A DNA stretch of 64,000 bases from assembly GCF_029714405.1 (NCBI RefSeq), contig NZ_CP121650.1, forward strand, positions 4,035,001-4,099,000, read 5' to 3'. The position numbers were made by a program, and so were the translations under genes. The notes beneath the pieces were generated by a model, which was given only the letters and a program-made list of their open reading frames with translations, was not told where the DNA came from and did no database searches. How positions within the stretch are numbered: the stretch's first letter is position 1; each line of letters starts with the position of its first letter. The stretch is from Bradyrhizobium sp. CB82 (GTDB lineage: Bacteria; Pseudomonadota; Alphaproteobacteria; Rhizobiales; Xanthobacteraceae). Positions 27,688 through 37,172 of this stretch are shown piece after piece.

Positions 27688-27795
27688 TGTCATCATCCGC
27701 GAAAGCGGATGATCCAGTACTCCGCGGCGGAAATTGTAGAAACTGACTCCTGCCGAGGAGTACTAGATGCCTCGCCTTCGCGGGGCATGACAGTG
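27688..27795. repeat. Dispersed intergenic palindromic repeat (family B)
   Basis: The left end holds CATCCGC (27694-27700) pairing with GCGGATG (27705-27711), followed by ATCCAGTAC. The right end is CTTCGCGGGGCATGACAG. The layout matches the element at 39578-39681, which shares GCGAAAGCGG, ATCCAGTAC and the ending ATGACAG. It separates the convergent nadE and oxidase operon ends. Confidence 0.65.
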
Positions 27796-27812
27796 GTGAG
27801 CTCAGATGAGTG

Positions 27813-28202
27813 CTACGACGGGGTTGCGAAAAACAGCACCCGCAGGAGGTGCGTGTATTCGGATTCGAGCACCATAATCGACACGAAGACCAGCACGGCT
27901 ATTGGCGGCAGCAGAATGGCATAGGCCAGGGCCAGCCGCTCCCAGGCCATGTGCATGAAGACGGCGACGATGAGGCCGGCCTTCAACACCATGAACAGCA
28001 GGATCAGGGACCACCTGAGATAGCCGTGTATGCCAAAATAGTCGACCAGATAGGAGCAAGTGCTGAGGACGAACAGCCAACCCCAGACCACGAGGTAGAG
28101 CTTGATCGGATGCTGCTGACCCTTGGCGTGCACCGCTTCTGCTGCTGCATCATGCGCATGAGCCTGGAGCTGTCCTTCCATGTGTAACGCTGCGTTTGTC
28201 AT
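27813..28202 (-). CDS. Cytochrome oxidase subunit IV-like protein
   Basis: This 129-residue protein has three membrane helices (LYLVVWGWLFVLSTCSYLV, LILLFMVLKAGLIVAVFMHM, ILLPPIAVLVFVSIMVL) and a His-rich N-terminus. The pattern around KAGLIVAVFMHM is that of prokaryotic CoxD/CyoD-type subunit IV (COX4_pro). It is the last gene of the oxidase operon, nine bases after the second subunit III gene. Subunit IV is thought to stabilise assembly of the core. It extends the four-gene coxMNOP arrangement by one gene. Confidence 0.8.
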   Translation of the reverse strand: MTNAALHMEGQLQAHAHDAAAEAVHAKGQQHPIKLYLVVWGWLFVLSTCSYLVDYFGIHGYLRWSLILLFMVLKAGLIVAVFMHMAWERLALAYAILLPPIAVLVFVSIMVLESEYTHLLRVLFFATPS

Positions 28203-28211
28203 GCGCCGACC

Positions 28212-28934
28212 TCACCAAAGATAGAAGAACGCAAAGATGAACACCCACACGAGATCGACGAAGTGCCAGTACAGGCCCATGATCTCGACGATCTCGTAGT
28301 ATCCTTTCCGGCTCGTGAAGAAGCCGCGCCTCCCGACGTCGAAGTCTCCGCGCCCGACCTTGCGTGCAATGGCGATCAGGAAAATCACGCCGATCGTCAC
28401 ATGGGTGCCGTGGAAGCCGGTGATCATGAAGAAGCTTGAGCCGAACTGCTCCGCGCCCCACGGGTTGCCCCAGGGCCGGACGCCCTCCCTGATCAGCTTG
28501 GTCCATTCGAAAGCCTGCATGCCGACGAAGGTTGCGCCGAACGCCGCAGTGACCAGCATCAAGGCTGCGGTTCTGACGCGATCGCGGCGATAGCCGAAAT
28601 TGACGGCCATCGCCATCGTCCCGCTGCTGCTGATCAGGATGAAAGTCATGATGGCGATCAGGATGAGCGGGATGTGCTTGCCCGCGAAGTTGAGCGCGAA
28701 GACTTCGCTCGGATTGGGCCACGGCACGGTCGTCGACATGCGCGCCGTCATGTAGGACAGCAGGAAGCAACTGAAGATGAATGTGTCGCTGAGGAGGAAG
28801 ATCCACATCATGGCCTTGCCCCAGGACACATTCTTGAAGGCCCGCTGATCGGACGCCCAGTCGGCGGCGATGCCACGCCAGCCCGGAAGTCGCCCGGCGC
28901 CTTGTTCCGTATTCGTCAGCATGGTCTCGGCCAT
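28212..28934 (-). CDS. coxP: Haem-copper oxidase subunit III (CoxP-like)
   Basis: This 240-residue polytopic subunit III has SDTFIFSCFLLSYM, FILISSSGTMAMAVNFGYR, FGSSFFMITGFHGTHVTIG and the terminal WHFVDLVWVFIFAFFYL, all hallmark stretches. The E/H residues in FHGTHV and WHFVDLVW, usual for cytochrome c oxidases, are present. It is one of two subunit III genes side by side, which is the distinguishing property of coxMNOP in Bradyrhizobium japonicum. Symbol by that analogy. Confidence 0.8.
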   Translation of the reverse strand: MAETMLTNTEQGAGRLPGWRGIAADWASDQRAFKNVSWGKAMMWIFLLSDTFIFSCFLLSYMTARMSTTVPWPNPSEVFALNFAGKHIPLILIAIMTFILISSSGTMAMAVNFGYRRDRVRTAALMLVTAAFGATFVGMQAFEWTKLIREGVRPWGNPWGAEQFGSSFFMITGFHGTHVTIGVIFLIAIARKVGRGDFDVGRRGFFTSRKGYYEIVEIMGLYWHFVDLVWVFIFAFFYLW

Positions 28935-28949
28935 CTGGTTTCGCCCTCC

Positions 28950-29657
28950 CTAGCTCAGCAATTGGCGACAGATGTCGACGAAATGGTCGGTCCAGCCGGT
29001 CAGCAGACCGAGCAGGACCAGCCAGACCAGCAGCAGGAAATGCCAGTAGATGGTGCACAGCTCCACGCTCAGACTTATGTCATCCGTCGCAGCGTCGTGT
29101 CGCCACACCTTGGCCGAGGTTCTGCCAAGCGCCACCAGGCCGCCCGTCAGGTGCAGCCCGTGCACCGCAGTCAACAGGTAGAAGAAGGAATTGGCGGGAT
29201 TGGACGCCATGAAATATCCGGCGGCGTTGAGCTGTTGCCAGGCCAGAAGCTGCCCGGCGAGGAAGATAACTGCAGATGCTCCGCCTGCGAGCAGGCCCAC
29301 CATGACGCCGTCAATGTCGTGTCGGCGCGCGGCCACATACGACCATTGCAGCGCGACGCTGCTCAGGACCAGGACGCCCGTGTTGAACCACAGCAGGGTC
29401 GGCACGGGCAGGGCCCGCCAGTCCACCATGGCCATGCGCATGGAGTAAGCGCTGATGAAGAGCACGAACAATCCGCTTGCGACGGCGAGAAACACGCCAA
29501 GTCCGATCTTCGCTGCCGGCCAGGTCATGGCGTCCGTGCCGGGGAAGTCACTCATCGGACCTTCCTCCAGCCAGGGTTTTGCCGTCAGCCGTTGCTGCGA
29601 CAGCCACCATCCCGCGATGACCGCAATCACAGCCAGGAACAGGATGATGGCGCTCAC
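28950..29657 (-). CDS. coxO: Haem-copper oxidase subunit III-like (CoxO-like)
   Basis: This 235-residue protein with about seven membrane helices is a divergent subunit III: MSDFPGTDAM, LGVFLAVASGLFVLFISAYS, FYLLTAVHGLHLTGGLVAL and the terminal IYWHFLLLVWLVLLGLLTGW. The HGLH and YWHFLL elements parallel the FHGTH and WHFVDL of the next gene. Its ATG overlaps the subunit I stop by four bases. Which of the two subunit III proteins is in the mature enzyme, or whether both are, cannot be told from sequence. Confidence 0.78.
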   Translation of the reverse strand: MSAIILFLAVIAVIAGWWLSQQRLTAKPWLEEGPMSDFPGTDAMTWPAAKIGLGVFLAVASGLFVLFISAYSMRMAMVDWRALPVPTLLWFNTGVLVLSSVALQWSYVAARRHDIDGVMVGLLAGGASAVIFLAGQLLAWQQLNAAGYFMASNPANSFFYLLTAVHGLHLTGGLVALGRTSAKVWRHDAATDDISLSVELCTIYWHFLLLVWLVLLGLLTGWTDHFVDICRQLLS

Positions 29658-31432
29658 GAAGCGGCTCCCTGAACGGCCGGCGTCGCACGCGGCGGCTGGT
29701 TCTGCGGAATGAAGTCCTGCTCGGCGCCCGGTACGCTGTAATCATACGCCCAGCGATAGACGATCGGGAGCTCCTTGCCCCAGTTGCCGTGGCCGGGCGG
29801 CGTCTCCGGCGTCTGCCACTCCAGCGTCGTCGCGCGCCATGGATTGCCGCCTGAGGGCTCACCTTTGAACAGACTCCAGAAGAGATTGAACAGGAACACC
29901 ATTTGGCTGAAGCCGACGGTCAGGGCCACCACGGAGATGAAGGCATTCAGTGAATGCGCCGACGGCGGGATGAACGCCGCGTCGCCGAGTTCGAAATAAC
30001 GACGCGGAACCCCCAGCAGTCCAAGGTAGTGCATGGGGAAGAAGATCAGGTAGGCGCCGAGGAAGGTGACCCAGAAATGAAACTTGCCGAGCACGTCGTT
30101 CAGCATTCGTCCCGTGACCTTGGGATACCAATGATAGATTGCCCCAAGCACGACCATGATTGGTGCCACACCCATCACCATGTGGAAATGCGCCACGACG
30201 AACATGGTATCGGAGAGGGGCACGTCCACGACGACGTTGCCGAGGAAGAGGCCGGTGAGTCCGCCGTTCACGAAGGTGATGATGAAGCCGAGGGCAAACA
30301 GCATCGGCACCGTGAGATGAATGTCGCCGCGCCACAGGGTCAGCACCCAGTTGTAGACCTTGATCGCCGTGGGGATTGCGATGATCAGCGTCGTCGTGGC
30401 GAAGAAGTACCCGAATTGCGGGAACATGCCACTCACATACATGTGGTGCGCCCAGACGATGAAGCTGAGCGCGCCGATGGCCACGATGGCCCAGACCATC
30501 ATCCGATAACCAAAGATGTTCTTGCGCGCATGCGTGCTGATCAGATCCGAGACGATGCCGAAGGCGGGGAGCGCGACGATGTAGACTTCGGGATGGCCGA
30601 AGAACCAGAACAGGTGCTGGAAAAGCAGCGGACTGCCGCCGCCATATTTCGACAGCGTGCCCATCTCGACGAGCGAGGGCATGAAGAAACTGGTGCCCAA
30701 CAGACGGTCGAGCAGCAGCATCACCGAGGCAACGAAGAGCGCGGGGAATGCCAGCAGTGCCATGACGGTGGCGGTGAAAATGCCCCACACCGTCAAGGGC
30801 AGACGCATCAGCGTCATGCCGCGGGTGCGCGCCTGCAGCACCGTCACCACATAGTTCAGCCCGCCCATGGTGAAGCCGATGATGAACAGGATCAGCGACG
30901 ACATCATGAGAATGATGCCCCAATCCTGCCCGGGTGTGCCGGAGAGAATCGCCTGCGGCGGGTACAGCGTCCAGCCGGCGCCGGTCGGGCCTCCCGGCAC
31001 GAAGAATGTCGAGGCCAGGACCAGGACTGCGAGCAGGTAGACCCAGTAGCTCAGCATGTTCACATAGGGGAAGACCATGTCCCGGGCGCCGACCATCAGC
31101 GGGATCAGGTAGTTGCCGAAGCCTCCCAGGAACAACGCCGTGAGCAGGTAGATCACCATGATCATGCCGTGCATGGTGATGAACTGGAGGTACTCATTGG
31201 CATCGATGAAGGAGAAGGTGCCGGGAAATCCCAGTTGCAGCCGCATCAGCCACGACAGGACCAAAGCAACCAGCCCAATGGCCGAAGCTGTCAGCGCGTA
31301 CTGGACGGCAATGACCTTGGCATCCTGCGAAAAGACATACCGTGTCCACCAACTCTTCGGATGGTAGAGCTCGACATCGGGCACTTCGGCAGGCGGAATG
31401 CCGGCGATCCCATCATATGGAACATCGACCAT
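29654..31432 (-). CDS. coxN: Haem-copper oxidase subunit I (CoxN-like), catalytic core
   Basis: This 592-residue catalytic subunit has 12 or more membrane helices. It holds the haem and CuB ligands: GMIMVIYLL with the N-terminal His in ITMHG, the cross-linked His-Tyr and proton-path Glu in GHPEVYIVALP, the His pair VWAHHMYVSGM, and the haem ligands in VAHFHMVMG. GHPEVY marks it as an A1-type enzyme. The C-terminus carries a soluble Pro-rich tail. It reduces oxygen to water and pumps protons. Length and motifs are normal. It lies 80 bases after subunit II, and subunit III overlaps its stop. Confidence 0.9.
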   Translation of the reverse strand: MVDVPYDGIAGIPPAEVPDVELYHPKSWWTRYVFSQDAKVIAVQYALTASAIGLVALVLSWLMRLQLGFPGTFSFIDANEYLQFITMHGMIMVIYLLTALFLGGFGNYLIPLMVGARDMVFPYVNMLSYWVYLLAVLVLASTFFVPGGPTGAGWTLYPPQAILSGTPGQDWGIILMMSSLILFIIGFTMGGLNYVVTVLQARTRGMTLMRLPLTVWGIFTATVMALLAFPALFVASVMLLLDRLLGTSFFMPSLVEMGTLSKYGGGSPLLFQHLFWFFGHPEVYIVALPAFGIVSDLISTHARKNIFGYRMMVWAIVAIGALSFIVWAHHMYVSGMFPQFGYFFATTTLIIAIPTAIKVYNWVLTLWRGDIHLTVPMLFALGFIITFVNGGLTGLFLGNVVVDVPLSDTMFVVAHFHMVMGVAPIMVVLGAIYHWYPKVTGRMLNDVLGKFHFWVTFLGAYLIFFPMHYLGLLGVPRRYFELGDAAFIPPSAHSLNAFISVVALTVGFSQMVFLFNLFWSLFKGEPSGGNPWRATTLEWQTPETPPGHGNWGKELPIVYRWAYDYSVPGAEQDFIPQNQPPRATPAVQGAAS

Positions 31433-31512
31433 AGAGTACCTCCTCGGTCGTTTCCTTCGGGCGGATGAAATGCGCTGGCTCGCGCGCCCGATCTATGTTT
31501 CGCGGCATTTGC

Positions 31513-32346
31513 CTATTTGCCGCCGGATTGGTACGTCGCCCTCACAACGGCTTTTCGACCTGACAACTCGGCGAACGTCTTCTGCTGCTCGAGCCAGGCG
31601 TGATAGTCGCTCTCTTCCTCGACGATCACCTTGGCCCGCATCTGATAATGAGCGGCGCCACAGAGCTCCGCGCACAGAACATCGAAGGTCCCTGTCCGGA
31701 TCGGCTTGATCCAGAAATAGGTGACCATGCCCGGCACCATGTCCATCTTGGCCCGGAACTCCGGCACATAGAAATCGTGCAGGACATCGATGGAGCGCAG
31801 CAGGACCTTGACCGGCTTGCCGATCGGAAGATGCAACTCGCCATTTTCGATCACGACGTCGTCCTGCCCATGTGGATCGTCGTGATAGAGCCCCATCGGG
31901 TTCTCGGGTGTAATATTGCGGACATCGGACGTGCCCAACCGGCCATCCTTGCCTGGCAAGCGGAAACTCCATTGCCATTGCTGGCCCATGATCTCCACTT
32001 CCGTCGCGTCCGCCGGAACTGTTACGAACTGGTGCCAGACGACCAGGCCGGGCGCGAGCATGGCGGCGACGCCGACGCCGGTCCCGACGCTGAGCCACCA
32101 TTCAAGCTTCTTGTTTTCGGGATTGTAGTCTGCCCGTCTTCCCTCCCTATGGTGGAAGCGAAAGACACAGTAGGCCATGAACGCGATGACCGCGGTAAAG
32201 ACAGCCCCGGTGATCCAGAACGTGATGTTGATCGTCTGGTCGATGTAGTTCCAGTTGGTTGCAATCGGCGTCCACCACCACGGGCTGTAGAGGTGAAACA
32301 GCACCGAGCCTATCGCGACCAACAGCAGTATCAGTGCGACAGCCAT
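31513..32346 (-). CDS. coxM: Haem-copper oxidase subunit II with CuA site (CoxM-like)
   Basis: This 277-residue protein has an N-terminal hydrophobic segment, two further helices (FWITGAVFTAVIAFMAY, VGVAAMLAPGLVVW), then a periplasmic cupredoxin domain. The binuclear copper ligands are complete: His in IDVLHDFYVPEF and the cluster CAELCGAAHYQM. Electrons should therefore arrive from cytochrome c, not quinol. There is no haem c motif in this protein. It is the first gene of the operon, read away from DUF2189. AAGGA lies upstream of the ATG at 32346. Confidence 0.88.
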   Translation of the reverse strand: MAVALILLLVAIGSVLFHLYSPWWWTPIATNWNYIDQTINITFWITGAVFTAVIAFMAYCVFRFHHREGRRADYNPENKKLEWWLSVGTGVGVAAMLAPGLVVWHQFVTVPADATEVEIMGQQWQWSFRLPGKDGRLGTSDVRNITPENPMGLYHDDPHGQDDVVIENGELHLPIGKPVKVLLRSIDVLHDFYVPEFRAKMDMVPGMVTYFWIKPIRTGTFDVLCAELCGAAHYQMRAKVIVEEESDYHAWLEQQKTFAELSGRKAVVRATYQSGGK

Positions 32347-32909
32347 CCTGATCCATCCTTGCCATCAAGGCTGCGGATACGAATCCAGGGCGAAGCTCAA
32401 GTCTGTCGCGATGGCCGACTTATCTGCGTTGGCACAATTGGCCACCGCCGCGCCTCTTGCTTCTCCCATTCACCCGGCCGCGATATCAAGAGACAAGTCG
32501 CGACCGCCAGCCTCATCGGAGCTGGGGGCGTCTAGACTTTTAAAATGATCCCCGTCGAACCCGGCGTCAATAGCTCAAGTGCATACTGACGTGCTGACGC
32601 GGAGCGGACGACTCTTCGCCGTGCACCGCGGCGAGCCGTCAGTCGCGCGCGTTGGGTGGTGCGTCGCACAAACCTGGTGGTGTGCAGATGCACAATTCAT
32701 CTCACCGAGAACGCTGCTTGGCTCCAATTGCTGACCGCGTTAAGCTCGTCAGGCAGGTCGCGACGGGTTCCGTCGGGCCAGGCTCGTTTCGTTGAACCTG
32801 GGTTTGCCGTACTCAGCCCGATCGCGTTTCCCGCTCATGAGGCGGACACGCGTGGCTTGAAAGCGCGTCGTTTCACCGCCGCGACCTTCAGCACGGGAGG
32901 GTGCGTTCC
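32347..32909. other. Divergent intergenic region between the oxidase operon and DUF2189
   Basis: No convincing gene is found in this 563-base stretch; short frames lack starts and protein character. It must carry promoters for both flanking units. I looked for an FNR/FixK site (TTGAT-N4-ATCAA) and saw none. A small inverted repeat CCTTG-N4-CAAGG (32357-32370) sits just before the subunit II ribosome site, but is too short to interpret. Confidence 0.5.
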
Positions 32910-33818
32910 ATGGCCACTCTGTACTCCGACAACATCGTAAAGCGGCACTTGTTCGGCGAGGCGGCCTCTTACCCCATTCGCAAGATCAGCCTGTCCGACT
33001 TGGCAGAAGCGCTGCGTCTGGGTTGGGAGGATTTCAAGGCGATGCCGAGTCATGCGCTCGTCGTATGCTTGATTTATCCCATTCTCGGTCTCGTCCTGTT
33101 CAGGATGGTTCTTGGCTATTCGGTGCTGCCGCTCTTGTTTCCGCTGGCCGCCGGGTTTGCCTTGGTCGGCCCCTTTGCCGCGATCGGTCTCTACGAGCTC
33201 AGCCGTCGCCGCGAGCGCGGCGAGGACGTCGAAGCATGGGACGCGATCAAGGTCCTGCGCGCGCCATCGTTCGGCGCCATGATCGAGCTTGGCGTGCTCC
33301 TGCTCGTCCTGTTCGGGGCCTGGATCGGCGTCGCGAATGCGATCTACGTCACGATCTTTGGTAACGCGCCAGCTGCCAGCATTCCCGACTTCGCAACGCG
33401 CGTGCTGATGACGCCGGAAGGATGGTCTCTCATCATTGTCGGTTGCGGTGTCGGCTTCCTGTTTGCGGTCGTGGCCCTATGCGTCAGCGTCGTGTCGTTT
33501 CCGTTGATGCTCGACCGGCATGCAACCGCGATCGATGCGATCCGCACGTCGCTGCGGGCCGTGGCCGCCAATCCGGCTGCGATGGCCGGGTGGGGGCTGA
33601 TCGTCGCGGCGCTGCTCGTGATCGGCTCGCTGCCGCTCTTCGTCGGTCTCGCCGTCGTCCTCCCGGTGCTCGGTCATGCCACCTGGCATCTTTACCGGAG
33701 GGTGGTCGAGCCGAATCCGAATCCGCCGGACGAACCGCCGCCGCCCGCGAAGGGAAGGCGTTATGCAGCGGACTTTCCGGCCAATCTCTTCCCGTGGAGC
33801 CGCGAGGGCGAGCAGTAA
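32910..33818 (+). CDS. DUF2189 family membrane protein
   Basis: This 302-residue protein has about six membrane helices: HALVVCLIYPILGLVLFRM, LFPLAAGFALVGPFAAIGLY, FGAMIELGVLLLVLFGAWIG, a pair around LIIVGCGVGFLFAVVALCV and WGLIVAALLVIGSLPLFVG. The N-terminal PIRKISLSDLAEALRLGWED and GLYELSRRRERGE are typical of DUF2189. ATG 32910 is chosen because GGAGG lies nine bases upstream. The family has no known activity but often neighbours terminal oxidase genes, as here, where it is divergent from coxMNOP. Confidence 0.85.
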   Translation: MATLYSDNIVKRHLFGEAASYPIRKISLSDLAEALRLGWEDFKAMPSHALVVCLIYPILGLVLFRMVLGYSVLPLLFPLAAGFALVGPFAAIGLYELSRRRERGEDVEAWDAIKVLRAPSFGAMIELGVLLLVLFGAWIGVANAIYVTIFGNAPAASIPDFATRVLMTPEGWSLIIVGCGVGFLFAVVALCVSVVSFPLMLDRHATAIDAIRTSLRAVAANPAAMAGWGLIVAALLVIGSLPLFVGLAVVLPVLGHATWHLYRRVVEPNPNPPDEPPPPAKGRRYAADFPANLFPWSREGEQ

Positions 33819-33866
33819 CAGCAAGTTGGCCGCTTCCGGCGGCCCACGCTCGAGGTAGGTGCAGAA

Positions 33867-35057
33867 CTATTGCTTCGGAGCGATGAAGGTCGGCCCGACT
33901 GAGCGGATCGGCTTGTTTTCGTTCGTGGGCGTCGCAGTGGAATCCGCGGGCGCAGTAGGAGCGGCCGGGGCGTTCGCCGTGGCCGGCGGCGGTGGCGCGC
34001 CCTTCTTGCCGCTCGCCGGCGCGCCCTTGGTGAGCTGCCGCTGCTGCATCTTCTTGGCGCTTTCCTCGGTGACGATGATGTCACCCTGCTGCTCGACCGC
34101 CGCCTTGTCGTCGGCCGATTTCAGCGCGTCCGCCCAGCTCTGGCCCGCGGCCTTGCACGAGCAGGACGGGTTGAACTCGCTGCGGAATTTGAAGGCGTTC
34201 GGAAGTGCGGTGTAGGGCTGGCCGTTGACCGAGACCGCCGCGTTCATGTCCTCGCCGGGATTGCGATAGGCATAGAGCGCGGCGTCCGCCGCCGGGCACA
34301 GCGCCTTGCAGGTCCTCTCGTCATCCGGAAAGCGCGCGGGGACCGTCGCGAACGAAATCGGGAAGTAGGCACCGTCGCAGGTGCGGACACAGACCGTACG
34401 ATAAGTCCCCGATTGCGGGCCGAGATCCGCGGGCGGTGCGCCGACCGGGTTTGGGTTGGCGTTGTTGCCGCCGCCGAACAGATTGCTGAGGAAATTGCCG
34501 GGGCCTTGCGACTGCGCAGCGTTGGCATATTGCGGGCCGCAGTTGTTCTGCGCGAGCGCGACCAGTACCGAGCGGCGCTGGTTGTCGCGGTCGGGGCTGT
34601 AGCTGCCAGGACCGCCGTTGCGCAGCCGCTCGAGGCTGGAGGTGATCTGGTCGAGATTGGCCCGCATCTGCTGGATCTGGTTATTCACCGGACCGCATTG
34701 CGCCGACTGGTTGTTGAACAGCGAGAAGAAGCCGGAGCTGTCGCAGCCCATGCGCTTGGCCTGCAAGGTGAGGCGATCGAGCTCCGCCTGCTGGCGGGTC
34801 GCCGAATCCTGGTAGCGGCGGATCTGGTCGTCCTTCGCGGGATCACCGCTTCCGCCGCGGTCGAGCGCGGCAAGCTGGCCTTCCAGCCGCGAGCAGATCG
34901 GGTTCGTCGCCGGCGAGGCTTGCGTTGATGGCGGCGGGCCGGGGGGACCTGCTTGTGCGAGGGCATCAGTGCCGAGGGCGAGCGCGCTGATCAGCGCGGT
35001 GCCGGCAAGGATCGAACGGGAGCGAGAGAGAGACAAAAATTCCGGCATATCCGCCAT
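33867..35057 (-). CDS. DUF2865 family secreted protein
   Basis: This 396-residue protein has a signal peptide (SILAGTALISALALGTDALAQA), a region predicted as coiled coil with many Gln (residues about 60-165, e.g. QRRYQ/RQQAELDRLTLQAK), and a Cys-rich DUF2865 core: YRTVCVRTCDGAYFPISF, DDERTCKALCP and FNPSCSCKAAGQSW. The C-terminus is Pro/Ala-rich and disordered. DUF2865 proteins are exported proteins of rhizobia and relatives with unknown function; the paired cysteines suggest disulfides in the periplasm. Met codons at 35057 and 35048 both precede the signal; the frame to 35105 is unsupported. Confidence 0.82.
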   Translation of the reverse strand: MADMPEFLSLSRSRSILAGTALISALALGTDALAQAGPPGPPPSTQASPATNPICSRLEGQLAALDRGGSGDPAKDDQIRRYQDSATRQQAELDRLTLQAKRMGCDSSGFFSLFNNQSAQCGPVNNQIQQMRANLDQITSSLERLRNGGPGSYSPDRDNQRRSVLVALAQNNCGPQYANAAQSQGPGNFLSNLFGGGNNANPNPVGAPPADLGPQSGTYRTVCVRTCDGAYFPISFATVPARFPDDERTCKALCPAADAALYAYRNPGEDMNAAVSVNGQPYTALPNAFKFRSEFNPSCSCKAAGQSWADALKSADDKAAVEQQGDIIVTEESAKKMQQRQLTKGAPASGKKGAPPPPATANAPAAPTAPADSTATPTNENKPIRSVGPTFIAPKQ

Positions 35058-35181
35058 TCTAGCGATGTCACGGCCCCAAACATGGGGCCCGTGCGCGCCC
35101 TCCAATACCCGCTTCTCAGGGCATCGTCACGTCGTTTCGGGGGCGAAGATTGGACCTAAAGTCCCCCAGCTCCGACCGAAT

Positions 35182-35487
35182 TCAGCGCTGGCAGGTGATT
35201 GCGACATATTCGTCGCAATGGCCATGGGAGCAGTTTGCGCCGGATTTGGGGACAGAACCGGTAATTTCATCGGGATCGACCCGGCGATAGGACGAGGCCT
35301 GGGCAAAGTCGCGGGACTGGCAATAGGAGCGGGCGGCGTGCGCGCCGCATCGGTCGCCTTTGGCCAGGCACTGGTCGACGCCATAGCCGTCCGCCTGGTT
35401 GGCGATGATGAAGACCCGGGTCTCCGCCGAAGCGTTGGACGCGGCGACGATGAAGGCACAGCAAAGAAGTGCCGGGAGGGATCGCAT
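35182..35487 (-). CDS. Small secreted cysteine-containing hypothetical protein
   Basis: This protein of about 101 residues begins MRSLPALLCCAFIVAASNASA, a signal peptide, followed by a mature part of about 80 residues with six cysteines (DQCLAKGDRCG, SYCQSRDF, ANCSHGHCDEYVAITC). It should fold with disulfides in the periplasm or outside the cell. A GTG at 35496 is an alternative start; no strong ribosome site is seen for either. The family is not recognised. Confidence 0.65.
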   Translation of the reverse strand: MRSLPALLCCAFIVAASNASAETRVFIIANQADGYGVDQCLAKGDRCGAHAARSYCQSRDFAQASSYRRVDPDEITGSVPKSGANCSHGHCDEYVAITCQR

Positions 35488-35777
35488 GAACTGCACCGTG
35501 GCTTGGGAGGAACCGCCACCACATGAATAAACTCAAAAGGTTAAGGATGATTAACCCTGATGACGGGAGGCAGGCGCTTTGAGTAGAGAAAGCGGCTTTT
35601 TCGCGGCTCACTTGACGGCAGCCCCGCTTGTGGCCCATATGTTCCGCATGAACGGTCTCCTCGCCATTTGCGCCATTTGCCGCGAGATTACGAGCTAGCG
35701 ATTCGCTGGCTGGAGCCGTCTTTTCTCAAAAACATTGAGAGCCTTGGACGCCCGGCCAACAGCCGATGGGTATCCAT

Positions 35778-37172
35778 ATGGAATTGCGTCTTCACGATAC
35801 GCTGACGAGAGAAAAGCGGCCCTTTGTGCCGCTCGATCCGAAGAACGTCCGCATGTATGTCTGCGGACCGACCGTCTACGACTTCGCCCATATCGGCAAT
35901 GCGCGGCCGGTGATCGTGTTCGATGTGCTGTTTCGGCTGCTCCGCCATCTCTATGGCGAGGCGCACGTCAAATATGTCCGCAACATCACCGACGTCGACG
36001 ACAAGATCAACGACCGTGCCGCGCGGGATTTTCCAGGGCTGCCGCTCAACGAGGCGATCCGCAAGGTCACCGAGGAGACGGTCCGGCAGTTTCATGCCGA
36101 CGTCGACGCGCTTGGCGCGCTCAGACCAAGCGTCGAGCCGCGCGCGACCGAGCATATCGGCGAGATGCGCGAGATCATCGAAAAGCTCGTCGCCGGCGGC
36201 TTTGCCTACGCCGCCGAGGATCACGTGCTGTTCTCGCCGCATGCGATGAACGCGGCCGATTCCGAACTGCCGCGCTATGGCGCGCTGTCCAATCGCTCAC
36301 TGGACGAGATGGTCGCCGGCGCCCGTGTCGATGTCGCGCCCTACAAGCGAGGCAACACGGATTTCGTCCTTTGGAAGCCGTCCACCCCGGGCGAGCCGTC
36401 ATGGCCGTCGCCGGCCGGCATCAAGGTGCCGGGCCGTCCAGGCTGGCACATCGAGTGCTCGGCCATGGCCTGGAAGCATCTCGGCACGCATTTCGACATT
36501 CATGGCGGCGGCATCGATCTCGTGTTTCCGCATCACGAGAACGAGGTCGCGCAGACCTGCTGCGCATTCCACCAGTCGCGCATGGCGAACTACTGGATGC
36601 ACAACGGCTTCCTTCAGGTCGAGAGCGAGAAGATGTCGAAGAGCCTCGGCAACTTCATCACCATCCGTGACCTGCTTGCGGATTGGCCGGGTGAGGTGCT
36701 GCGCCTGAATATGTTGAAGACGCAGTATCGCTCGCCGATCGACTGGACGCTGAAGTCGCTCGAGGAGAGCGGCAAGACGCTCGATGACTGGTATCGTGTC
36801 GCGGCGGACGTCGCGCCGGGCAAGCCGGCTGCGTCGGTGATCGAGCCCTTGCTGGACGACCTCAACACGCCGCAGACGATCGCGGCGCTGCACGGCTTAC
36901 GCAACAGCGACGTCGCCGGCCTGGCGGCGTCCTTGCGGTTGCTCGGCTTTCTCTCTGAAAGCGCGGCGCAGTGGGAGGCACGGAAGCAAAAGGCCAGCGG
37001 CGTCGACGCGAGCGAAATCGATCGCCTGATTGCGGAGCGGACGGCGGCGCGTGCGCGAAAAGACTTCAAGGAGTCCGATCGCATCCGTGACGAGCTCGCC
37101 GCCAAGGGCGTCGTGCTCAAGGACGGCAAGGATGCCGACGGCAAGCCGGTGACGACCTGGGAGCTCTCGTGA
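35778..37172 (+). CDS. cysS: Cysteinyl-tRNA synthetase
   Basis: This 464-residue class I aminoacyl-tRNA synthetase charges tRNA-Cys. Zinc and nucleotide sites are complete: [18 protein letters not shown] (HIGN), [23 protein letters not shown] and the KMSKS loop in [10 protein letters not shown]. The C-terminal DALR-like and anticodon domains end in [13 protein letters not shown] 35778 gives the family's MELRLHDTL; an in-frame ATG at 35766 adds four residues. The stop codon overlaps the start of a 37-residue gene by one base. Confidence 0.94.
   Translation: MELRLHDTLTREKRPFVPLDPKNVRMYVCGPTVYDFAHIGNARPVIVFDVLFRLLRHLYGEAHVKYVRNITDVDDKINDRAARDFPGLPLNEAIRKVTEETVRQFHADVDALGALRPSVEPRATEHIGEMREIIEKLVAGGFAYAAEDHVLFSPHAMNAADSELPRYGALSNRSLDEMVAGARVDVAPYKRGNTDFVLWKPSTPGEPSWPSPAGIKVPGRPGWHIECSAMAWKHLGTHFDIHGGGIDLVFPHHENEVAQTCCAFHQSRMANYWMHNGFLQVESEKMSKSLGNFITIRDLLADWPGEVLRLNMLKTQYRSPIDWTLKSLEESGKTLDDWYRVAADVAPGKPAASVIEPLLDDLNTPQTIAALHGLRNSDVAGLAASLRLLGFLSESAAQWEARKQKASGVDASEIDRLIAERTAARARKDFKESDRIRDELAAKGVVLKDGKDADGKPVTTWELS

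Noticed and set aside
29954..31468. 504-codon plus-strand frame opposite cytochrome oxidase subunit I
   Set aside because: It is His/Asp/Glu-rich nonsense without a domain, antisense to a perfect subunit I gene.
32347..32909. FNR/FixK operator upstream of the oxidase operon
   Set aside because: No TTGAT-N4-ATCAA or close variant could be found by eye on either strand.
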